From JAVBKE01 sp031554215 (GTDB lineage Bacteria > Bacillota > Bacilli > JARBTR01), in contig JAVBKF010000025.1 in assembly GCA_031554215.1 (NCBI GenBank), forward strand, positions 1 to 5,331: 5,331 nucleotides of DNA. Reading direction: 5' to 3'. The position numbers and the translations under genes were made by a program. Positions within the stretch are counted from its first letter, which is position 1; every line of letters begins with the position of its first letter. This document shows positions 1 through 5,331 of the stretch, one piece after another. The notes below the pieces were generated by a model. That model made no database searches. It was not told where the DNA came from and saw only the letters and a program-made list of their open reading frames with translations.

Positions 1-174
1 CTACCAAGAGGGGCAAAATCAGGCCTAATGGAAGCTGAGAAGATTTTGCAACATGTCCGGGGTATTTCATTTATTTATCTGGATGAATCTGATGTCGTCC
101 GCCATCCACTTGTTGCCCGGATTATTAGTGCTTATGAAAAGCATGCTGAATTCTCGAATAAAGAGAGGGCATGA
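1..174 (+). CDS. phoH: PhoH family ATPase, C-terminal fragment
   Basis: This is the last 57 codons and the TGA stop of a gene that begins before the window. The translation starts LPRGAKSGLMEAEKIL and contains GISFIYL, then DVVRHPLV followed by RIISAYEKHAE. These are the conserved C-terminal blocks of the PhoH (PhoH1) family, cytoplasmic P-loop ATPases linked to RNA metabolism and, in some bacteria, to phosphate starvation. The Walker motifs lie upstream, outside the window, so ATPase competence cannot be judged. The stop falls where PhoH proteins usually end, so the 3' end looks natural. In many Bacillota phoH is followed directly by ybeY, but no ybeY-like frame follows here. The PIN-PhoH type (PhoH2, YlaK) ends differently and fits less well. 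The family call is fairly sure; the exact role is not established by sequence. Confidence 0.85.
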   Translation, partial: LPRGAKSGLMEAEKILQHVRGISFIYLDESDVVRHPLVARIISAYEKHAEFSNKERA

Positions 175-202
175 GGGTACTTAGGTGAACCACATCGTCT
201 GA

Positions 203-353
203 GAAAATGAGGATTCTATTGGGGTGTTATTGCCCAAAATAGTGGCGCGGGAAATTAGTTGCTGAAACAAATCATATCAATGGTGTTGCACTTGTGGCAA
301 ATATCATGCGGAATTCTGACTTTAAGAAAATTGAAGATATGAAGCAAGCATAG
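203..353 (+). pseudogene. Possible 3' relic of a decayed gene, identity unknown
   Basis: Two short open stretches lie in adjacent frames. The first, 203-262, reads about SIGVLLPKIVAREIS and ends at TGA 263-265. The second, 243-350, is 36 codons and includes AETNHINGVALVANIMR, ending at TAG 351-353. A single-base indel near 255-265 would join them. The second stretch has no usable start: it is bounded upstream by TAG 240-242, and its only ATG (306) would leave 15 residues and lacks a ribosome site. Its stop codon forms part of the 5' arm of the terminator at 350-393, as is common at real gene ends. I infer the worn 3' end of a former gene. I do not recognise the family. It could also be chance open sequence. 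Confidence 0.35.
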
Positions 354-393
354 ACAACGGGAGAATAGGCGCTGGTTCTGGTGTCTATTTTTT
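350..393 (+). terminator. Probable rho-independent terminator upstream of mutS
   Basis: ATAGACA (350-356) pairs with TGTCTAT (382-388), and an inner AGAA/TTCT pairing (362-365 with 375-378) can extend the hairpin across an internal loop. The 3' arm runs into a T tract reaching 393. The stem is AT-rich and interrupted, so it is weaker than a textbook terminator, but its position fits. It follows the last stop codon of the upstream region and precedes the mutS promoter elements, which would separate phoH-side transcription from mutS-mutL. Confidence 0.6.
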
Positions 394-404
394 ATATGCC
401 GATA

Positions 405-432
405 TTGACGTGCCAGTTTGGCATTTTACGAT
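405..432 (+). promoter_or_regulatory. Possible weak upstream promoter for mutS
   Basis: TTGACG (405-410) matches five of six bases of the -35 consensus. After a 16-base spacer, TACGAT (427-432) matches four of six bases of the -10 consensus. The spacer holds a short perfect hairpin, TGCCA-GTT-TGGCA (411-423), followed by four Ts. The element lies after the terminator and about 75 bases before the mutS ATG. The match is moderate and could be chance. The extended -10 at 462-470 is a better promoter candidate. Confidence 0.35.
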
Positions 433-450
433 AAGATATTACATTTATCG
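429..450 (+). repeat. Perfect inverted repeat, CGATAA-N10-TTATCG
   Basis: CGATAA (429-434) and TTATCG (445-450) are exact reverse complements separated by 10 bases, so the arm centres are 16 bases apart. The repeat overlaps the -10 of the weak upstream promoter and covers the -35 region expected for the 462-470 promoter. Six-base arms in AT-rich sequence can arise by chance. The placement suits an operator for a dimeric regulator, but no regulator is known from this window. Confidence 0.35.
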
Positions 451-461
451 ATTTTATTCTA

Positions 462-470
462 TGATATAAT
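462..470 (+). promoter_or_regulatory. Extended -10 promoter element of mutS
   Basis: TGATATAAT is an exact extended -10 (TG, one base, then consensus TATAAT at 465-470). No good -35 is present at 16-18 bases; the region reads CATTTATC (442-449). That is tolerable for extended -10 promoters recognised by the housekeeping sigma factor. Transcription would start near 476-478, giving a leader of about 30 bases before the mutS ATG at 506. This is probably the main promoter of the mutS-mutL unit. Confidence 0.7.
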
Positions 471-492
471 ACACCTTGAAAATACAGATAAT

Positions 493-498
493 AGAGGG
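493..498 (+). promoter_or_regulatory. mutS ribosome binding site that decides the start
   Basis: AGAGGG, seven bases before ATG 506, is a reasonable Shine-Dalgarno site. It supports ATG 506 over the in-frame TTG at 476. That TTG has no ribosome site and lies only five bases after the -10 hexamer, at or near the expected transcription start. Confidence 0.75.
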
Positions 499-505
499 AT
501 CGAAT

Positions 506-3085
506 ATGGCAACGTATACACCAATGATTGAGCAATATTTAGCAGTAAAAGCCGATTATCAGGATGCATTTGTTTTCTACCGCTTGGGTGACTTTTATGA
601 GATGTTCTTCGATGATGCTTTGAAGGCATCTAGGGAGCTGGAGATTACTTTAACAAGCCGGCAAGGTGGCACGGAAAATCCAATCCCAATGTGTGGGGTT
701 CCGCATCATTCAGCACAGGGCTATATCGAGACGCTCGTTGCCCGGGGGTTCAAGGTTGCCATTTGTGAGCAAGTTGAGGATCCAAAGCTGACGAAAGGAA
801 TTGTGCGCCGCGAAGTCGTGCAACTAATTACGCCAGGAACGGTGATGGAAGGGAAAAGTCTCTTTGAAAAAGAAAACAATTATATCGCTTCGATCAGCCA
901 GTTTAGCCCGCAGGTATTCGGTTTTGCGTATGTCGACTTATCGACTGGTGAGCAGAAGGTGTCGATCGTGGCAGATGGTTTTCATACTGTGCTAAATCTG
1001 ATTTCAATGCTTGGGACAAAGGAAGTTGTCGTGGCTGTTGATTTCGATGAGACATTGTGTAAGCAGTGTATTGATCGTGGTGTACTGACGATGTCACTTG
1101 AAAATGAAGTTGCCGCTGACTCGCCGTTATTTGGATCGCTGTGTGATGATCAGCTCCTCGTTACTAGTGGTCGTTTGCTCAGTTACGTATTGCGTACGCA
1201 GAAGCGGAGCTTGGATCATTTACAAGCTGTGGAGATGGTTGAACTGCAAAATTTCTTGCAGATGGATTATTTTTCAAAACGTAATTTGGAGCTGACAGAG
1301 ACGATTCGGTCGAAAGGGAAGAAAGGTTCGCTCCTTTGGCTACTCGATGAGACGCAGACTGCGATGGGTGGAAGACGGCTAAAGGAATGGGTTGAGCATC
1401 CGCTGCTTAGTCGTGACCAGATTGAAAAGAGACATTTCCTTGTGGAAACTTTTATGAATCATTTCTTTGAGCGCGAGAATATTCGGGATATGCTTGGTGG
1501 TGTCTATGACTTAGAACGACTTGTTGGCCGCGTTGCCTTTGGTAATTGCAATGCACGCGATTTACTACAATTGAAGAAATCATTACAAGCTGTCCCTGCT
1601 ATTAAAGGGCAACTGATGGAGATGACATCTGATGTGACGACTTCCATTGCTACGGAGATGGATCCTTGTACACCCGTTAGTTCGCTCATTGAGGAAGCAA
1701 TTAATGAAAACCCACCATTGTCGATTCGCGAGGGAGAAGTCATCAAAACAGGCTATAATGCAGACCTTGACCAGTATCATAGTGCTTCAAAGAACGGGAA
1801 GAATTGGATTGCTAAACTGGAGCAAGATGAGAAAGAGAAGACGGGCATTCGCACATTGAAAGTAGGTTACAACCGGATATTTGGCTACTATATTGAGATT
1901 ACAAGGACCAATATTCATCTGCTTAATGACGACCGCTACGAGCGGAAACAAACGCTTGCAAATGCTGAGAGATACATCACACCGGAACTAAAAGAGATGG
2001 AAGTGATTATCCTCGAGGCTGAGGAGAAGAGCGTTGAACTCGAATATCAATTATTTATAAAAGTCCGTGATGAAATTAAACGCCATATTCCAGCACTACA
2101 GCGGCTGGCGAAGCAGATTAGTGAATTAGACTGTATTCAGTGTTTTGCCAAGGTCAGTGAAGATCGTGGTTTTGTTCGTCCTGAACTGTCAGATGACCGT
2201 GAGGTCGTTATCAAGAATGGGCGTCACCCTGTTGTAGAGAAAATGTTGAAAGCACAAGAGTATGTGCCTAATGATGTTGAGCTGAATGATCGTGAACGCG
2301 AAATCCTGCTCTTAACAGGACCCAATATGTCTGGTAAAAGTACCTATATGAGACAAGTCGCTCATATCGTGATTCTCAATCAGATTGGTTGTTTTGTACC
2401 AGCTGAAAAAGCATTGCTACCAATCTTTGATAAGGTGTTCACACGGATCGGAGCAGCAGATGATTTGATGTCTGGGCAGAGTACTTTCATGGTTGAGATG
2501 ATTGAGGCGCGGAATGCAATGGTGCATGCCACAAGACATAGTTTACTGCTTTTTGACGAAATTGGTCGTGGGACGTCTACTTATGATGGGATGGCGCTCG
2601 CACAGGCAATTATTGAATATATTCATGCAGAAATTGGTGCGCTGACTTTATTTTCAACCCATTATCATGAGCTCACGATCCTCGAGAAATCACTATGTCG
2701 TTTACAAAATGTGCATGTGAGAGCGGTTGAACAACATGGCAAGGTTGTTTTTTTACACAAGGTGGTTGAAGGACCTTCAGATCGTAGTTATGGTATTCAT
2801 GTCGCTGAGCTTGCTGCAATGCCGCCGAGTTTAATTGTTCGGGCAAAATTAATTCTTGAGGGGCTTGAGTCCTCGGATACGAATGTCTTGTTGTATCCGC
2901 CGGAGCCAGTACAATTGCAGCTTTTTCCGGGGGAAGCGGGCGAATCTGAACTTGAAATGAAACCTGTAGCAGTGGTAGAAGATTGGCTGGCGAAAGAGAT
3001 TAGTGAACTTGCTGTCTTAGAAATGTCACCACTAGATGCGCTCAATACGTTGTATGCGCTACAAGCGAAATTGAAGAATATATAA
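506..3085 (+). CDS. mutS: DNA mismatch repair protein MutS
   Basis: This 859-residue MutS1 protein binds base mispairs and small loops as a dimer and uses ATP to become a sliding clamp that recruits MutL. The N-terminal mismatch-binding domain (about 1-115) has GDFYEMF with the Phe-X-Glu mispair wedge at F30-E32, then PIPMCGVPHH and the conserved KVAICEQVEDP and PGT blocks. Connector, lever and clamp domains follow (about 125-555), including GNCNARDLLQLKKSL. The ATPase domain has Walker A GPNMSGKST (605-613), an SGQSTFMVE signature (656-664), Walker B ending D684-E685, then GRGTSTYDG, and the H-loop STHYHEL with H719. After the helix-turn-helix dimer region comes a clamp-binding-type QLQLF (803-807) and a conserved C-terminal tail, MSPLDALNTLY. 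Length is normal for the family and no key residue is missing. The start at ATG 506 rests on the ribosome site; a TTG start at 476 would add 10 unlikely residues. It is probably cotranscribed with mutL. Confidence 0.98.
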   Translation: MATYTPMIEQYLAVKADYQDAFVFYRLGDFYEMFFDDALKASRELEITLTSRQGGTENPIPMCGVPHHSAQGYIETLVARGFKVAICEQVEDPKLTKGIVRREVVQLITPGTVMEGKSLFEKENNYIASISQFSPQVFGFAYVDLSTGEQKVSIVADGFHTVLNLISMLGTKEVVVAVDFDETLCKQCIDRGVLTMSLENEVAADSPLFGSLCDDQLLVTSGRLLSYVLRTQKRSLDHLQAVEMVELQNFLQMDYFSKRNLELTETIRSKGKKGSLLWLLDETQTAMGGRRLKEWVEHPLLSRDQIEKRHFLVETFMNHFFERENIRDMLGGVYDLERLVGRVAFGNCNARDLLQLKKSLQAVPAIKGQLMEMTSDVTTSIATEMDPCTPVSSLIEEAINENPPLSIREGEVIKTGYNADLDQYHSASKNGKNWIAKLEQDEKEKTGIRTLKVGYNRIFGYYIEITRTNIHLLNDDRYERKQTLANAERYITPELKEMEVIILEAEEKSVELEYQLFIKVRDEIKRHIPALQRLAKQISELDCIQCFAKVSEDRGFVRPELSDDREVVIKNGRHPVVEKMLKAQEYVPNDVELNDREREILLLTGPNMSGKSTYMRQVAHIVILNQIGCFVPAEKALLPIFDKVFTRIGAADDLMSGQSTFMVEMIEARNAMVHATRHSLLLFDEIGRGTSTYDGMALAQAIIEYIHAEIGALTLFSTHYHELTILEKSLCRLQNVHVRAVEQHGKVVFLHKVVEGPSDRSYGIHVAELAAMPPSLIVRAKLILEGLESSDTNVLLYPPEPVQLQLFPGEAGESELEMKPVAVVEDWLAKEISELAVLEMSPLDALNTLYALQAKLKNI

Positions 3086-3105
3086 AGTTAATGACAATGA
3101 CAAGT

Positions 3106-3109
3106 AGGG
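3106..3109 (+). promoter_or_regulatory. mutL ribosome binding site
   Basis: The core AGGG, within GTAGGGTG, lies seven bases before ATG 3117. It is a modest site but well spaced. An in-frame GTG at 3111 would overlap this site's downstream edge with almost no spacing, so ATG 3117 is preferred. No promoter or terminator is evident in the 31-base mutS-mutL gap, which supports one transcript. Confidence 0.6.
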
Positions 3110-3116
3110 TGTGCTC

Positions 3117-5331
3117 ATGGGAAAGATTCGATTATTAGATGATGATTTAGCGAATAAAATTGCGGCTGGAGAAGTGGTTGAACGTCCAGCTTCTGTTGTG
3201 AAAGAGCTTGTAGAAAATGCGATTGATGCTGGCAGTACGGTGATTGAAATTTTCGTTGAAGCAGCTGGCCTCAAATCAATTCGCATTGTCGATAATGGTG
3301 AAGGCATTGCCGCTGATGATGTACTACATGCTTTTGAGCGTCATGCGACGAGTAAGATTAAGAATGAACATGACCTGTTCCGGATTCGCTCGCTAGGATT
3401 TCGTGGTGAGGCATTGCCAAGTATTGCATCGGTTGCCCATGTGATCATGCAAACGTCAACAGGCGCTAGTGCGGGTTCGCGTGTTGTCATCGAAGGTGGC
3501 AAATTGATCACGCATGAAGGAGCACCAGGACGGCAAGGCACTGATATCACAGTTGCGAATATCTTTTTCAATACGCCAGCACGGTTAAAGTATTTGAAAT
3601 CTGAAGCGACTGAGCTTGGCAATATTTCGGATGTTGTTAACCGATTAGCCATTTCACATGCTGAGATTTCTTTTAAACTCGTGAGTAATGAGAAAACACT
3701 TTTGAAAACGGCTGGTAACGGGAATATTAAACAAGTATTTGCTAGTATTTACGGCATTGAAACGGCGAAGAAAATGGTTCCATTTCAAGGAGAGTCGCTT
3801 GATTTTACCATTGATGGTTTGATTGGTATGCCAGAGATGACGCGTGCTTCGCGTAGTTATATGACGATTCTTGTTAATGGTCGCTATATTAAAAATTTCC
3901 TTGTTGCCAAGGCGATTTTGGATGGCTATCACACATTGTTACCAATTAGTCGCTATCCATTTGTGCTGCTGAGTATTTCGCTTGATCCCTATCTTGTGGA
4001 TGTCAATGTTCATCCTTCAAAGATGGAAGTACGCCTTAGTAAAGAGAAGGAATTAATGGAACTGGTAGCGGCGACAATCAAGGCGAAACTGCAAGCGCTG
4101 TCATTGATTCCAGATATGGTTGTACCTGTGAAGAAAGAGAAGCTGACAAATACGCAGACTGTTTTATCATTTGATGAGGTCTCCCAAACGCCAAGGCAGG
4201 TGATTGACTATTTTAATGAGCAGTTAAGTCATCCCGGTGGGGAAGCGAATGAAGGAGTTCCGCCGTTTTCAAGTGATGGAGAAATAGCAGGAATGAAGTG
4301 TGAGCAGCTACCAGACACTGTTGTGAGCCTGGCAAGTTCTGATGTCGATGGAACGATCGCTTTTCAGGATGCTACGCATGTGGCGCTTGCGCATGTTGAT
4401 AGTGCTGAGCCAAGGGTACCGTTTGATCGTGCTACGGAACAGGTTCTAGGGAGTGGGCAGGCGCACAGAGCGGCAACGCTTGTCGATGATGACGAGGGAC
4501 AGATTGTGCCTGAAACAATTCGCACACGCAGGCAATCAACTAGTTCTGTGCTAGCGGCTGCTCAGGCGGTACAACAAGCTTCGATGGCTGATAACTTTGA
4601 TAGCGACAGAGGTAATGTAGGAATGCCGGGACCTCTTGAAAAGTCCAGTTTGCATACTGGAGAGGTTGATTTTTTTGGAACCCACTCAATGAATCAGAAA
4701 TCCAAATCCCAGTTAGCTTCTGAAAACGAGGAGGAAGCGGTAACTAGTCAGGTGCCGCCACTCTATGCGATTGGGCAACTGCATGGTACCTATATTTTGG
4801 CACAGAATGAGAATGGTTTTTACATGATTGATCAGCATGCTGCACAAGAGCGGATGAATTATGAAATTTACAAGGTGAAAATTGCTGAGTACGGGCAAGG
4901 ACAACAAGAGTTGTTGTTACCAATTACGCTTGAATTTCCTTCTGATCAATTTCTAAGAATTCTGGAGAGCTTACCCTTGCTTGAAACAATTGGTCTCTAT
5001 TTAGCGCCTTTTGGAACGAATTGCTTTATCGTTCGTTCCACACCTGTATGGTTTCCGAAAGGCGAAGAGGAAGCGACACTGGATGAAATGATTGAGCAGG
5101 TGCTTCGTACAAAGAAAGCGGACATTGGAAAACTTCGTGAGGAAGCGGCGATTATGATGAGCTGTAAAGCGTCGATTAAGGCGAATCAGCACCTGAAACT
5201 AACAGAAATGCAGGCGCTCCTAGATGATCTACGCCGGACGAATGATCCGTTTACCTGCCCGCATGGTAGACCAGTCATCATTCATTTTAGTCAATATGAA
5301 ATAGAAAAAATGTTTAAAAGGGTCATGAGTT
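3117..5331 (+). CDS. mutL: DNA mismatch repair endonuclease MutL, missing only its extreme 3' end
   Basis: The frame is open from ATG 3117 to the window edge: 738 complete codons and no stop. The GHKL ATPase domain (about 1-333) shows NKIAAGEVVERPASVVKELV with catalytic-type E30 and N34, DNGEGI (59-64), LGFRGEALPSIASV (93 onward), FFNTPARLKYLK, and DVNVHPSK (295-302). The C-terminal dimerisation and nuclease domain begins at VPPLYAIGQ (546). It carries the metal-binding endonuclease motif DQHAAQERMNYE (D572, H574, E578, E583), SCKASIKAN with C683, and CPHGRP (C714-H716). QELLLP (597-602) matches the place of the clamp-binding motif in Bacillus MutL. MutL is recruited by MutS and nicks the new strand. 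The linker between domains (about 334-545, some 210 residues) is rich in D, E, S, T, Q and A and is longer than in Bacillus or Listeria as I recall them. The last residues, EKMFKRVMS, resemble the usual MutL end, so the true stop is probably within a few codons beyond the window. Confidence 0.97.
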   Translation, partial: MGKIRLLDDDLANKIAAGEVVERPASVVKELVENAIDAGSTVIEIFVEAAGLKSIRIVDNGEGIAADDVLHAFERHATSKIKNEHDLFRIRSLGFRGEALPSIASVAHVIMQTSTGASAGSRVVIEGGKLITHEGAPGRQGTDITVANIFFNTPARLKYLKSEATELGNISDVVNRLAISHAEISFKLVSNEKTLLKTAGNGNIKQVFASIYGIETAKKMVPFQGESLDFTIDGLIGMPEMTRASRSYMTILVNGRYIKNFLVAKAILDGYHTLLPISRYPFVLLSISLDPYLVDVNVHPSKMEVRLSKEKELMELVAATIKAKLQALSLIPDMVVPVKKEKLTNTQTVLSFDEVSQTPRQVIDYFNEQLSHPGGEANEGVPPFSSDGEIAGMKCEQLPDTVVSLASSDVDGTIAFQDATHVALAHVDSAEPRVPFDRATEQVLGSGQAHRAATLVDDDEGQIVPETIRTRRQSTSSVLAAAQAVQQASMADNFDSDRGNVGMPGPLEKSSLHTGEVDFFGTHSMNQKSKSQLASENEEEAVTSQVPPLYAIGQLHGTYILAQNENGFYMIDQHAAQERMNYEIYKVKIAEYGQGQQELLLPITLEFPSDQFLRILESLPLLETIGLYLAPFGTNCFIVRSTPVWFPKGEEEATLDEMIEQVLRTKKADIGKLREEAAIMMSCKASIKANQHLKLTEMQALLDDLRRTNDPFTCPHGRPVIIHFSQYEIEKMFKRVMS

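Noticed and set aside
207..240. Resemblance of a MRIL start followed by LLPKI to the beginning of YmdB-type phosphodiesterases, which often sit near mutS.
   Set aside because: Only a few residues match, they lie in different frames, and the downstream fragment does not resemble the rest of YmdB. Too weak to name.
216..242. Imperfect hairpin CTATTGGG / CCCAAAATAG as a terminator for phoH.
   Set aside because: It needs a two-base bulge and is followed by GC-rich sequence with no T tract, so it lacks the mark of an intrinsic terminator.
3111..3119. GTG 3111 as the mutL start.
   Set aside because: It is in frame but almost abuts the Shine-Dalgarno core; ATG 3117 has better spacing and gives the usual MGKI-type MutL N-terminus.
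3341..3932. Open minus-strand frames of about 90-100 codons opposite mutL.
   Set aside because: They lie wholly antisense to strongly conserved MutL ATPase-domain coding sequence, show no recognisable motifs or ribosome sites, and are best explained as shadows of the real gene.
1..5331. Search for CRISPR repeats, insertion sequences, tRNA or rRNA genes, riboswitches or a defence system.
   Set aside because: No direct-repeat array, transposase, terminal repeat pair or recognisable structured RNA was seen. Nearly all of the window is explained by mutS and mutL.

Overview
The window shows a conventional DNA mismatch-repair locus on the + strand of a low-GC Gram-positive bacterium. It contains the last codons of a phoH-family gene, a gene-poor gap of about 330 bases, a complete mutS, and a mutL that is complete except for its last codon or codons. 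The MutS sequence, the MutL N-terminus, the moderate GC content, the Shine-Dalgarno sites and the endonuclease-type MutL without MutH all point to Bacillota. The closest feel is Lactobacillales (Lactobacillaceae, Enterococcaceae and relatives). That placement is inference from remembered family sequences, not from a search.

Layout: 1-174 is the C-terminus of a PhoH ATPase. The span 175-475 holds no intact gene. It contains a probable 3' relic of a decayed gene (about 203-353), a likely intrinsic terminator (350-393) that overlaps the relic's stop codon, a possible weak promoter with an internal hairpin (405-432), an inverted repeat (429-450), and a strong extended -10 element (462-470) that probably drives mutS. 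mutS runs 506-3085 from an ATG with a good ribosome binding site. mutL begins 31 bases after the mutS stop and is still open at the window end.

The two main genes work together. MutS finds mispairs and recruits MutL, whose C-terminal metal-dependent endonuclease motif nicks the new strand. Both proteins carry recognisable sliding-clamp-binding motifs, as expected for the MutH-less, clamp-directed pathway. I did not find an undescribed system. The points most worth a second look are the unusually long MutL linker, the phoH-relic-mutS junction, the inverted repeat at the mutS promoter, and T7 runs in both repair genes.
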